This document shows positions 9,040 through 18,293 of a stretch of 64,000 nt of DNA, in pieces. Under the pieces are notes generated by a model that saw only the letters and a program-made list of their open reading frames with translations, ran no database searches and was not told the DNA's origin. The translations under genes were made by a program, and so were the position numbers. Numbering within the stretch: position 1 is the first letter of the stretch; each line of letters opens with the position of its first letter. This stretch comes from Bog-950 sp044228435. Its GTDB lineage: Bacteria; Bacteroidota; Bacteroidia; Chitinophagales; LD1. The stretch covers positions 62,001-126,000 of the forward strand of contig JBGAUW010000014.1 of NCBI GenBank assembly GCA_044228435.1. The letters run 5' to 3'.

Positions 9040-9072
9040 CAAAAATAAAAGTAATTTCAATACAAACAAAAA
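9040..9072 (-). promoter_or_regulatory. Bacteroidetes-type promoter of the ECF sigma gene
   Basis: On the minus strand TTTTTG (9072-9067), a 19-base spacer and TATTTTTG (9047-9040) match the Bacteroidetes consensus TTG-N19-TAnnTTTG. The predicted start of transcription is about 25-30 bases upstream of the sigma gene start. Flanking ATTTGTTTA/TAAACAAAT repeats (9072-9107) add dyad symmetry and may bind a regulator. Confidence 0.5.
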
Positions 9073-9124
9073 TTTGTTTAATTATTTATTGAAATAGCTA
9101 AACAAATTTGTTGTTAATAAACAC

Positions 9125-9155
9125 AAAAAAGCCGCCCCCCTTTAGGGGGGCGGCT
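9125..9155 (-). terminator. Terminator of the DUF4397 protein gene
   Basis: A perfect 11-pair GC-rich stem (9130-9140 with 9145-9155) and a TTTA loop are followed on the minus strand by six T residues (A-run 9125-9130 on plus). It closes the long minus-strand gene that ends at 9180. Confidence 0.92.
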
Positions 9156-9179
9156 CCATTAAACCACACTATAAAAGCC

Positions 9180-12100
9180 TTACTTAGCTATACTAAACTT
9201 GCTATTGGCAGTGCTGCTTGCAGTAATAACACGGGCTACATACATACCCGAACTTAAACTACCCAGGTCAGCCACTATATTCTGGCGGCCTGAAAGCACA
9301 TTGCCATTTACAATTTCCTGCACTACTTTACCACTTAGGTCGGTAATCTGAATAGTAACAGCTTCTGGTTTTGCCAAGGTGAAGTTGATATTCATGGTAC
9401 CGCTATTAGGATTAGGAAACATGCTTAATCCAATTTCGCTCTTAAAATCATTAACTGAGTTAAATAAGGCTAATGGAATAAAAGGCCCTCCATCGGCTAA
9501 AGCTAACCACAGTCCAAAAGCCTTACCGTTGTTATTGGTAGTCGGATTTAAAAACCCGGAAGCCAATATTACTCCGCTTTTACCGGCGAGTGCAGTTACA
9601 TCGGCCACATAGCTAACCAGCGTGTTTACACCACTAGAGTCGCGTACATCCAATCTATAGCTACCGGCTGGTACTTGCGAGTAAGCGGTTTGTGTACCAT
9701 AGTAGGCGTTATTTACAACGGTAAGTGCGTTATTGGCTACTACATCCACAGTAGGTGCATCGGTAGTTCCATGTATAACGAAGAAATCAACATTGGTAGA
9801 AACAACCGCCTGCGATTGCGCCGGTGTTTTAACCAATACATCAAATGCTGTTGAGTAACCACCAGGGTTGGCTGCGAAACCAGAACCAACTACACCGCTT
9901 GCAGTTAAAATATATTTTGTATTTGCAGTTAGGGTATAGTCGCGCGTCCAAATAGCGCTGGCAGCAGATGTAGAAGTTTTAGGAGCAATAGCTACTGTGT
10001 TTGGATAGCCGCTAACTAAATTGATAAAAGGAGTTGCAGTTCTGAAAGGGAAATTATCCAAAGCAAGAGAACCATTGATGTATACATCTACAGAATCAGC
10101 TATTGGGTCGGCGCAGTTATGTAATACCTGCACTTGTGCATTTTGTTGGGTTGGCAATTCAATAACGGTACCATCACCTAATACAGCAAACAAACCAAAA
10201 GCAGGGCCGTTGTTATTGGCAGATGGGGTAAGAAAACCAGATGCAAACACTATTGCGGCACCACCAGAAAGAGTGGTAAGGTCGGCAACATAGCTGGCCA
10301 CTACAGTTGAAGTGCCCGCTGCAGCAATATCAATAGGATACCAGGTAGGGTCTACCGATAAGTAGCCACTGGCATCTCCATATTTAGCGTTAGGCACTAA
10401 GGTTGCGCCACCGGTTAAATTTACATCTACTGCCGGTGCATCGGTAGCACCGTGGAATACTGCAAATTCTACTTTACCTGCATTGAACGAAGCACTACGT
10501 GCCGGGGCCACTACTTTTAAATCGAAAGCAGTACTTACTGCATCAGGATTAGCTGCAAAGCCCGAGCCTACTACGCCCGAAGCAAATACGGTATAGCTGG
10601 AATCTGCTTCTAATATAACATCATAAAATGTAGCTATAGAATCAGCTACTGAAGCTGAACTTGCAGGTGCTACTGCTATTGTATGGTTTACACCTGCTAA
10701 AACTGGTACAAAAGGAGTAGCTGTTCTAAACTTAAAGTTATCTAATAATAAGGCGCCATCTAAATAAACATCCACTGAATCGGCTGCCGGTGCTGCGCAG
10801 TTATGCACTACTTGTACCTTTGCATTTTGTTGAGCGGGTAATTCTAATACAGTGCCGTTAGCCAAAACAGCGTATAAACCAAAAGCAGGGCCGTTATTGT
10901 TGGCCGAAGGAGTTAAAAAGCCTGAAGCAAAAACAATAGCTGCACCACCCGAAAGAGTGGTAAGGTCTGCCACGTAGCTTGCTACAACATTAGAAGTGCC
11001 AGCAGCAGCAATGTCAATAGGATACCAGGTAGGGTCTACCGATAAATATCCACTTGCATCGCCATATTTAGCGTTAGGCACTAAGGTTGCGCCACCGGTT
11101 AGGTTAACATCAACAGCAGGCGCATCGGTAGCACCGTGAAATACAGCAAATTCTACTTTACCTGCATTGAACGAAGCACTACGTGCCGGGGCCACTACTT
11201 TTAAATCGAAAGCAGTACTTACTGCATTAGGATTAGCTGCAAAGCCTGAGCCTACCACGCCCGAAGCAAATACTGTATAGCTCGAATCGGCTTCTAATAT
11301 AACATCATAAAATGCAGCTATAGAATCAGCTACCGAAGTTGAACTTGCAGGTGCTACTGCTATTGTGTGATTTACACCCGCTAAAACCGGTACAAAAGGA
11401 GTAGCTGTTCTAAACTTAAAGTTATCTAATAATAAAGCGCCATCTAAATAAACGTCTACCGAATCTGCAGCCGGTGCAGCGCAGTTATGCACTACCTGAA
11501 CTTTTGCATTTTGTTGCAATGGCAACTCTATAACTGTACCGTTTGCTAACACAGCAAACAAGCCAAAGGCGGGGCCATTGTTATTGTTAGCCGGGTTAAG
11601 AAAACCAGAGGCAAATACTACAGCGGCACCACCCGAAAGGGTAGAAAGATCGGCCAGGTAGCTGGCAACCACTGTTGATGTACCTGCCGCAGCAATATCA
11701 ATTGGGTACCAGGTAGGATTTACCGATAGGTAGCCACTGGCATCGCCAAATTTAGCGTTAGGCACCAAAGTAGCTCCGCCACTTAGGTTAACATCAACCG
11801 CAGGGGCATCAGTAGAACCGTGGAATACGGCAAACTCTACCTTACCTGCATTAAATGATGCTCTGCGCGCAGGTGCCAGCACTTTTAAATCAAAGGCTGT
11901 GCTTACCGAGTTAGGGTTTGCCGCAAAACCAGACCCTACCACACCCGAAGCTACTACTACGTAGCTTGAATCGGCTGCTAAAGGGCCTAATACTTCTGAG
12001 TATAATGATGGGCTACCGGCATTACTGCCCTTAGCCTTTACATGCACAGTAAACGAAATGCCAGATGGAACATTAACATAAGAAGTAGCTTGCCTGAAGG

Positions 12101-12284
12101 CTAAGGAGGGCAACAAAGAACTTTGGCCTGAGCCAAAATCTACAAACACCGAAACGGTATCTGCAGCAGGGTCGGCGCAATTGTGAAAAATTTGGACGTA
12201 TGCCGAGGGGCCGCCGGCAAATGCGAAGCTACTTGCCATCAGGGCGACGAGCAGCATTTTTAATTTTGTGAATTTTCCTTTCAT
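9180..12284 (-). CDS. Secreted DUF4397 tandem-repeat protein, T9SS cargo
   Basis: 1034 residues from the preferred start MKGKFTKLKM, which gives a good signal peptide ending FAFAGG; 15 extra upstream codons are possible. The body is four tandem units of about 228 residues. Each has two DUF4397-like beta-sandwich halves, marked by VQV-HNCA-P-ADSVDVY and VEFAVFHG-TDAPAVDVN. The middle two units are nearly identical in protein and DNA. The C-terminus is a T9SS type A sorting domain (MFPNPNSGTMN onward). The likely role is a surface or secreted structural or adhesive protein; no catalytic motif is seen. Transcription may be controlled by the CarH-like regulator encoded next upstream. Confidence 0.85.
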   Translation of the reverse strand: MKGKFTKLKMLLVALMASSFAFAGGPSAYVQIFHNCADPAADTVSVFVDFGSGQSSLLPSLAFRQATSYVNVPSGISFTVHVKAKGSNAGSPSLYSEVLGPLAADSSYVVVASGVVGSGFAANPNSVSTAFDLKVLAPARRASFNAGKVEFAVFHGSTDAPAVDVNLSGGATLVPNAKFGDASGYLSVNPTWYPIDIAAAGTSTVVASYLADLSTLSGGAAVVFASGFLNPANNNNGPAFGLFAVLANGTVIELPLQQNAKVQVVHNCAAPAADSVDVYLDGALLLDNFKFRTATPFVPVLAGVNHTIAVAPASSTSVADSIAAFYDVILEADSSYTVFASGVVGSGFAANPNAVSTAFDLKVVAPARSASFNAGKVEFAVFHGATDAPAVDVNLTGGATLVPNAKYGDASGYLSVDPTWYPIDIAAAGTSNVVASYVADLTTLSGGAAIVFASGFLTPSANNNGPAFGLYAVLANGTVLELPAQQNAKVQVVHNCAAPAADSVDVYLDGALLLDNFKFRTATPFVPVLAGVNHTIAVAPASSASVADSIATFYDVILEADSSYTVFASGVVGSGFAANPDAVSTAFDLKVVAPARSASFNAGKVEFAVFHGATDAPAVDVNLTGGATLVPNAKYGDASGYLSVDPTWYPIDIAAAGTSTVVASYVADLTTLSGGAAIVFASGFLTPSANNNGPAFGLFAVLGDGTVIELPTQQNAQVQVLHNCADPIADSVDVYINGSLALDNFPFRTATPFINLVSGYPNTVAIAPKTSTSAASAIWTRDYTLTANTKYILTASGVVGSGFAANPGGYSTAFDVLVKTPAQSQAVVSTNVDFFVIHGTTDAPTVDVVANNALTVVNNAYYGTQTAYSQVPAGSYRLDVRDSSGVNTLVSYVADVTALAGKSGVILASGFLNPTTNNNGKAFGLWLALADGGPFIPLALFNSVNDFKSEIGLSMFPNPNSGTMNINFTLAKPEAVTIQITDLSGKVVQEIVNGNVLSGRQNIVADLGSLSSGMYVARVITASSTANSKFSIAK

Positions 12285-12352
12285 AGTGGTTAAATTTTTG
12301 TTTAAGTATTTAATGAATACTTTAAACACTTATGCAGCACGAAAAGTTCACA

Positions 12353-12398
12353 TGTAAACAAAATTAGCTTTGTAAACAGTTGTAAAATCTGTTAAAAG
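12353..12398 (-). promoter_or_regulatory. Promoter of the DUF4397 gene overlapped by direct repeats (candidate operator)
   Basis: On the minus strand TAATTTTG (12366-12359) matches the Bacteroidetes -7 element TAnnTTTG. On the plus strand TGTAAACA occurs at 12353 and 12371, TGTAAAAT at 12381 and GTTAAAAG at 12391. The last three are spaced exactly ten bases apart, one helical turn. The repeats cover the region between the -7 and -33 positions, where a bound repressor would block transcription. The MerR/B12 gene lies immediately upstream. The operator role is inference. Confidence 0.4.
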
Positions 12399-12471
12399 GC
12401 AAACCTGTAACCAGTAGTCAGACTGCTAACCGCCCACGGGAAATGTATAAGTGAAATGCAGAAATTATAGG

Positions 12472-13350
12472 CTAGCCCTTAATAATATTCATTAAGTCTT
12501 GGGCAGAATGGATAATATGGCAATTAGCCACGGGCGGTGATTTGAGTGTATGCACCTGGCTTCCGCCAATAATAAAATTAACGGCAGGGTAATCTTTTAG
12601 TAACTGCTTTATATAAGTCTGTAGTGTACCATGGGTAAGCGGTATTGTAAAATAACTAAGCAGGTAATCGGGCTTACGTGCTCTTAATACATCGCGTAAA
12701 TCGGCAACCGGCATGGCGGCACCAAGGTATAAAACATGGTGCCCTTGCTTGCGCAACAAATACTCTGTGAACAAGAGTAAAAGATCGTGCACCTCATTTT
12801 CCGGCAAAAACAATACAAACTTTTTGCCGTCGGATTGTGGCTCAACCAGCAGCCCATCAATAGCTACAAGTATTTTACGGCGTAATAAGTTAGTAACAAA
12901 ATGTTCCTGCGCTACATTAACAGCTCCGGTAGTCCACAATACACCCGTCCGAGACATGAAAGGAAAAGCGAGCTGGGTAAAGGCATTTTCTAAACCAAGC
13001 TTATTAATAGCAAGACTTAAGGTGCGCTCAAAGCGGCGCTCATCAAAATCAATCATGGCATGTACCAGCGCATCCAGCATATCATCGGGCTGATGGGTGC
13101 TGCTGTAAATATCCAATACCTGTTTACTTAGCTCACTTGCACCCAATTCCGCAATTTTCGAAATTTTCATTCCGTGGCGGTTAAGCGTGCCAATGTTCAG
13201 CAACAGGCGCATTTGCTCATCGGTATAATATCGAATATTAGTATCGGTGCGTCTGGGCTTCAAAAAGTCGTAGCGCTGCTCCCAAATTCGAAGCGTATGT
13301 GCTTTTACGCCCGATATAGATTCTATTTCTTTAATAGAGTATTGTCCCAT
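12472..13350 (-). CDS. MerR-family regulator with B12-binding domain (CarH/LitR-like)
   Basis: 292 residues. A MerR winged helix (about 1-70, with HTLRIWEQRYDFLKPRR) is followed by a four-helix cap and a Rossmann B12-binding domain. The Trp-X9-Glu-His motif, which contacts the adenosyl group in CarH photoreceptors, is present (Trp139, Glu149, His150). The cobalt-ligand His188 (EVHDLL) is also present, though the usual Gly of ExHxxG is Leu. CarH proteins bind adenosylcobalamin as dark-state tetramers on promoter direct repeats and release DNA in light. No carotenoid genes are nearby, so the target here may be the adjacent DUF4397 gene or a distant regulon. Confidence 0.85.
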   Translation of the reverse strand: MGQYSIKEIESISGVKAHTLRIWEQRYDFLKPRRTDTNIRYYTDEQMRLLLNIGTLNRHGMKISKIAELGASELSKQVLDIYSSTHQPDDMLDALVHAMIDFDERRFERTLSLAINKLGLENAFTQLAFPFMSRTGVLWTTGAVNVAQEHFVTNLLRRKILVAIDGLLVEPQSDGKKFVLFLPENEVHDLLLLFTEYLLRKQGHHVLYLGAAMPVADLRDVLRARKPDYLLSYFTIPLTHGTLQTYIKQLLKDYPAVNFIIGGSQVHTLKSPPVANCHIIHSAQDLMNIIKG

Positions 13351-13448
13351 TTCCCATTCCTCACTTTAGTCAACTTCTCCTTTAAACAGCAGAACACATA
13401 AAAGGTTTTACATTTTTTAGCAATTCCCCTAAAAAAGCATTTACTGCC

Positions 13449-16400
13449 CTACTTTATTATAGTTACCGAGCCTTTCATAAGGCGGCTACTGCCATCATCA
13501 AAAACAATATTAACTGTGTAGGTGTAAACACCACTTGGGCATGGCTTGCCCTGGTAATTTCCATCCCAACCCTGCGTAACATTACTGCCTTGATAAACTT
13601 TTTCACCCCAGCGGTTAAAAATTTTCCAATCCAAGTAATTCACCCCATTAGCAAAAACCTGCAATATTTCATTTTGGCCATCGCCGTTAGGACTAAATAC
13701 GTTCGGAATGAAAACAATCGGTCTTTGGTAAATATTGATGTAATCTATTTTGGTGATTGAATCGTTGCAACCGTACTGGTTAGTTGCCAATAACGAAACT
13801 GTATAAGTTCCCGGATTTAAATAAACATGGGCAGGCGAGGCATCGCTCGATGCCGTTTGGTCGCCAAAATCCCAAAGCCACGAATCGCTATTGGTTGAAG
13901 TGTTAGTAAATGTAATAGGTGTGCTGTTATCATTATAAGAGGTTACCGGATTAGCGCTAAAATTGGCTACTGCGGCCGGTTGTACAACAGCTGAACCATT
14001 AGCTGTGTTGGTGCAATTGCCTAATTGGGCTACCAGCGTTACATTAAAAGACCCATCGGCAGCATACTGATGCGAAGGATTATCTGTAGTAGCCGTATTG
14101 CCATCACCAAAATTCCAGGTGTAGGTGTTACCTGTTGCCGGAGTAGATGTATTGGTAAATACGTTGGCTGCACCCGCGCATACAGTATTTACGGTAAACG
14201 AAGCCGTTGGATTGGGGTTAACATTAACTGCTACAGCAGCCGTATTGCTGCACGAATTATTATCGGTTACCGTTACAGTATACGATGCAGAAGCGGTTGG
14301 CGTAGCTACAGGGTTGGCAATATTGGCATTATCTAAATCACCGGCCGGGCTCCAAGCATAGGTAGTACCTCCGGTGGCGCTTAGCTGTGCACTTTGCCCC
14401 TCGCAAATATCGGCAGGCTGCGGTGCTACTATTACAGGCAATGCATTTACAATAAACACAATGCTATCGTAACCGCTACATAAACTGTTTGGGTCGGTAT
14501 AGGCATATACTAACGATTGATTGCCTGCACCGGCAGTAGCTGGTGTAAAATTACCAGAAGGGTCAGTTCCATTACCGGTCCAGGTTCCGCCGGCAGGTGT
14601 AAAACCTGTAAGGGCTACAGCAGGGGCATCTACACAGGCCGACTGGTCGGCACCGGCATTTACAGCAGGGGCGGGGCTTACTACCGTAATAATAGCATTG
14701 CTAGGTGCGCTTGGGCAATTAAGGTTAATAGCATCAGCGGTTATTGAATTACCCGGCGTTAATAAATTGGTGCTATAAGTATTGCCGGCACCGGTTTGTA
14801 CCTGCACGCCATTATTATAAAAATTATAGGTAGTATAGCCCGAAGGGGAAGCAGTAAAAGTAACCGTAACGCCCTGGCAAACCGAATCGTTAGGGTCGCT
14901 GCTGGTAAGTGTAACCGACGGAATAGCATTTACCACCATAGTAATTGTTGAACTTGGCTGGCTGGTGCAACCGTTAAGTGTAGCTACTGCTACAATGGCA
15001 TCGTTATTATTAAAAGCAGAAGATGAATAGGTGTTAGATGAGCTGCTTTGAACCGAAACCGCGTTTACCGTAAAATCGTAATTGGTTAAACCGGTAGGCG
15101 AGGCGGTAACAGTTACAGCATCGCCCTGGCAAATAGTTGCGCTTGGCACCGAAATTAATACCAGTGGGGTTGGCTTTACAAAAGTAATTATGCTGCTGTT
15201 CCAACTGCTGGTACAGCCATTATCGGTTACAATGCAGTAAACCTGGTTACCCTGCCCTAATTGGGTAGTTGTCCAGGTATTTGAAGCAGAAGACTGCTGT
15301 TGCGAACCGCCATTATAAAACATATACGTATCGTAACCGGTAGGTAATGCAGTAAAGGTTACCTGGTCGCCGCCGCAGATAGTATCATCGGCATCGGAAC
15401 TGCTGATGGTAACCGGTGCCGGTATAGGTTTAATGTATGGATAATGCGTTACACTAGGGTTACTAAAACAAACGCCGTCAAAGGCCAACACCTTTACGCT
15501 ATCGCCGGGGTTAAGGCCTGTAGCCTGATACGTATTGCCGGTAGTAGACTGAACAACCGTTCCGTTTACATAAAACTCATAAATCTGGTAACCCGTAGGC
15601 GTTGCTGTATAAGTTATAGGCGTTCCAACGCAAACAGAATCGGTGCTGTTAGCCATCGATACATTAATAGTATTGGGCTGCACGTTTATAACTACCGAAT
15701 CCTTTACCCGGCCGCAGCACGGTGTGGTTACCCATACCGTTACAGTATAGGTGCCCGGTGCCGTAAATTTTGTGAGTGCCGTTTGGGCCGTAGCGCTGCT
15801 AACCGTAGCAGGCGATGCCGAAGGGCCAAAATCCCACTCGTAAAGTGAGCCTGTTAAAGTAGTGCGGAAAGTATCGGGGCAACCACTAATAGCCGGGCTG
15901 TTAACATGCGTAATAGTATTGCTGGCTGCCTGTGGCGAATAAATATCTACAAAATCAGTAAACTGTGTTCCCGCCAATGTAATAGTTTTACGGCCGGTAC
16001 TATTATAAATTACCGAAACAGGGCCAGCTCCGTTGGCCGTTGCCGGCGAAGCGCCTGCTCCAAAGTTCCAAGCCCCGGCTGTAGTTGTAGTAAAGACTAC
16101 TTCGGCATTTGTGCAGCCGTGGTTATCTACACTAATAATTGGCGGGTTACCAGTTACCGTTAAGCCGGTACGGGTTACGGGAGCGCCACCATTCTCCGAT
16201 AACGCAGCGGCTGTGCCCTGCGCACCCGCACCACCGCGGCCACCTGCACCACCTGCACTGCCATCTCCGCCGGCACCCCCAGGGTTATTGCCACAAGCTG
16301 CTGCGCCTCCACTACCTCCTTGTCCACCCGCTCCACCCGGACCACCAAGGCCACCATCGCCGCCTAAACCACCCTGGCCGGGTGTTAAAGTACATTCAAT

Positions 16401-17549
16401 TATGTTTCCATTGGCGCCGTTGTTCGCTAAAAACACAGCAAATGAACCACCGCCGCCAAATCCCCCGGTGCCACCAGTGCCGCCACCACCGCCGCCGCCA
16501 CCGCCACCGCCTGCGCCGCCAACCTCGTCCTGACTATTTCTTTGTGCGCCGCCGCCGCCGCCGCCGCCACCGCCGCCTGAGCCCGGTGTTCCCGCAGTTC
16601 CGGCAGTACCCGGAGCACCCGGAGCGAAATAACCGGGCAATACTACACTACCGGCTGGCCCTATTGCACCAGGGCTGCCTGTAGTACCTGCACAGGTTGC
16701 ATCTAAGCCAGGGTTTCCTGGCGTAGTGCCGTTACCACCATTGCAAGATGGTGAGGGGGTGAAAAATGAATTTTGAGGACCAGTACCACTCGTACCACGG
16801 GCACCACCGCAAGGCCCTGCACCTGGTAAACTTTGAGTATGTGTAGCCCCGGAGTGTGTTCCGTTGCCGGCGCCGTCTCCCCCATTACTACCTACACCAC
16901 CACCACCAGCCCCACCGGGTGTGGGTGTGCTACGGCCTATTTCCTGACCATTTCCATTAGCGCCATTAGCGCCATCTCCTCCGTTCGGGCCCGGATTGCC
17001 AGCACTGCCCGCACTGCCCTTAGTTCCATTAGCTGCCGTTACGTAACATCTTACTATGTTGTAATTGCTACAGCCGTTTAAATAAATACCATACGATGTT
17101 GCACTTGTATTAGTGGTTACTACAGGTGTGTCCATATCCATGGTTAAATCCTGAAGACGGAAATTGGCTTTATTTAGTCCGAAAAAGATAGCCGTTGCAT
17201 TGGCAGGCATTGGTTGTACATTTTGACCGGTACGATGAATAACCGTTGGTGGTGCGCTGCTTTTAATCCAGGTAGTCCCATCAAATCCCCCCTCAATGGT
17301 AGTATTATTAGGTATTTGAATTTCGGTTGTTACGGTGTAGGTACCGGTAGCCATCCAAATTTTATTCTCGGGCCCTGTAGCTAACGATATAGCGTAAAGT
17401 AATGAGGCCGGGTTGGCCCTGGTACCTGCTGCGCCGGAACTTGCACCAGTAGGTGTTACATAAATTACACTGCATTGCTGGGCTATAGCGGTAAGCACAC
17501 AACCGGTTAAAATTAGTATGCTAAAAAATGCTTTGTAAAATTTTATCAT
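13449..17549 (-). CDS. Large secreted protein with collagen-like Gly tract, PKD domains and CHU_C sorting domain
   Basis: 1366 residues. Signal peptide 1-23, then a parallel beta-helix-like N-terminus (about 25-175, with ANPASLLYAI and TTIEGGFDG). A roughly 290-residue Gly-rich low-complexity tract with Gly runs of ten or more follows (about 175-465). After that come a PKD-like domain, a series of about 85-residue Ig-like repeats (VTFTASPTGY pattern), and two PKD domains near 1100-1270 (WNFGDGN, WLWDFGDQT). It ends in a gliding-motility type C-terminal domain (NVFSPNGDGQNE, IFNRWGEKVYQ). It is exported by T9SS and probably forms an extended surface adhesin or matrix protein. The Gly tract is the strongest compositional anomaly in the window. 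Confidence 0.85.
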   Translation of the reverse strand: MIKFYKAFFSILILTGCVLTAIAQQCSVIYVTPTGASSGAAGTRANPASLLYAISLATGPENKIWMATGTYTVTTEIQIPNNTTIEGGFDGTTWIKSSAPPTVIHRTGQNVQPMPANATAIFFGLNKANFRLQDLTMDMDTPVVTTNTSATSYGIYLNGCSNYNIVRCYVTAANGTKGSAGSAGNPGPNGGDGANGANGNGQEIGRSTPTPGGAGGGGVGSNGGDGAGNGTHSGATHTQSLPGAGPCGGARGTSGTGPQNSFFTPSPSCNGGNGTTPGNPGLDATCAGTTGSPGAIGPAGSVVLPGYFAPGAPGTAGTAGTPGSGGGGGGGGGGAQRNSQDEVGGAGGGGGGGGGGGTGGTGGFGGGGSFAVFLANNGANGNIIECTLTPGQGGLGGDGGLGGPGGAGGQGGSGGAAACGNNPGGAGGDGSAGGAGGRGGAGAQGTAAALSENGGAPVTRTGLTVTGNPPIISVDNHGCTNAEVVFTTTTAGAWNFGAGASPATANGAGPVSVIYNSTGRKTITLAGTQFTDFVDIYSPQAASNTITHVNSPAISGCPDTFRTTLTGSLYEWDFGPSASPATVSSATAQTALTKFTAPGTYTVTVWVTTPCCGRVKDSVVINVQPNTINVSMANSTDSVCVGTPITYTATPTGYQIYEFYVNGTVVQSTTGNTYQATGLNPGDSVKVLAFDGVCFSNPSVTHYPYIKPIPAPVTISSSDADDTICGGDQVTFTALPTGYDTYMFYNGGSQQQSSASNTWTTTQLGQGNQVYCIVTDNGCTSSWNSSIITFVKPTPLVLISVPSATICQGDAVTVTASPTGLTNYDFTVNAVSVQSSSSNTYSSSAFNNNDAIVAVATLNGCTSQPSSTITMVVNAIPSVTLTSSDPNDSVCQGVTVTFTASPSGYTTYNFYNNGVQVQTGAGNTYSTNLLTPGNSITADAINLNCPSAPSNAIITVVSPAPAVNAGADQSACVDAPAVALTGFTPAGGTWTGNGTDPSGNFTPATAGAGNQSLVYAYTDPNSLCSGYDSIVFIVNALPVIVAPQPADICEGQSAQLSATGGTTYAWSPAGDLDNANIANPVATPTASASYTVTVTDNNSCSNTAAVAVNVNPNPTASFTVNTVCAGAANVFTNTSTPATGNTYTWNFGDGNTATTDNPSHQYAADGSFNVTLVAQLGNCTNTANGSAVVQPAAVANFSANPVTSYNDNSTPITFTNTSTNSDSWLWDFGDQTASSDASPAHVYLNPGTYTVSLLATNQYGCNDSITKIDYINIYQRPIVFIPNVFSPNGDGQNEILQVFANGVNYLDWKIFNRWGEKVYQGSNVTQGWDGNYQGKPCPSGVYTYTVNIVFDDGSSRLMKGSVTIIK
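16150..17030 (-). repeat. Gly-rich low-complexity coding tract, G-run rich on the coding strand
   Basis: The coding (minus) strand is built of GGN codons encoding GGX/GAX repeats. It includes uninterrupted Gly runs, seen on plus as runs of CCG/CCA near 16480-16510 and 16550-16580. Dense G-runs make G-quadruplexes on the coding strand and mRNA likely, and replication slippage easy. Base composition differs sharply from the rest of the gene. Confidence 0.8.
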
Positions 17550-17744
17550 ATAACGCTTTTAAAACAGCAATAAAAGTAAAAAATTGGCTTAAATGCGAAA
17601 GCCATGTTACTAACTATGAAGCTAACAAGGCTATAATGGTTGTAAGTTAAGGTAAAAAGAAATCAACAGCCCTTATAATGGGCCTTGCAAAAGGCCCTAT
17701 ACTCAATCAAATAATTAATTTCGGGCTTTTCATTTTAAACCCTT

Positions 17745-18257
17745 ATGGCAAAACTAAATATCGATCGTTATAAGCGCCGGGCCTACCGGAAAAAGAAAGT
17801 GCTTGTTAAGTTTTTAAACAAGCTGGGTAAAAGTAAAGAACGTGGTATTTTAAAGCAAGCTGCCGCCGCTAACGATGCGGCCTTTAGCGAAGTGGCCTGC
17901 CTGGATTGTGCCAACTGCTGCAAAAAAATGACGCCTACTTACAGCCGGAAAGATATTAACCGGATAAGCGCACATTTTAACATGACCTACAAGGAGTTTT
18001 TTGATAAATGGTTGAAGTTTGAAGATGGCAGTAAAGACATTATAAACAAAAGCACCCCTTGCCAGTTTTTGGGCAAAGGTAATAAGTGCAGTATTTACGA
18101 TATCCGCCCGCTTGATTGCGCCGAGTTTCCGCACTTTGTGCGTAAAGATTTCCGCTACCAGGTGCGCGAAAAGGTGTTTCACCAAAATATGACTTACTGC
18201 CCGGCCACCCTGGTATTTGTTGAGAAACTGAAAGAGAGTATAGAAGCCGACCTTTAA
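17745..18257 (+). CDS. YkgJ-family cysteine cluster protein
   Basis: 170 residues with a basic N-terminus. The cysteine cluster is CLDCANCC at about 46-53, a later CQF...KCSIYDIRPLDC block and a final Cys in TYCPA. YkgJ/UPF0153-type proteins are thought to bind zinc or an Fe-S cluster; no reaction is established. The gene is divergent from the large Gly-rich protein gene and 36 bases upstream of the cystathionine beta-synthase gene, so the two may be cotranscribed. Confidence 0.8.
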   Translation: MAKLNIDRYKRRAYRKKKVLVKFLNKLGKSKERGILKQAAAANDAAFSEVACLDCANCCKKMTPTYSRKDINRISAHFNMTYKEFFDKWLKFEDGSKDIINKSTPCQFLGKGNKCSIYDIRPLDCAEFPHFVRKDFRYQVREKVFHQNMTYCPATLVFVEKLKESIEADL

Positions 18258-18293
18258 ATAAACAGCCGGGCATTAGCCCTTAAACTGTAGCGT

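Noticed and set aside
16033..16684. Plus-strand Pro-rich and His/Arg-rich frames opposite the Gly tract
   Set aside because: They are the complement of GGX codons. Low complexity and no start context; the minus frame belongs to a well-formed secreted protein.
17680..17697. GGGCCTT/AAGGCCC hairpin between divergent genes
   Set aside because: It lies upstream of both genes and lacks a T-tract on either strand, so it is not a terminator. No repeat copies were seen.
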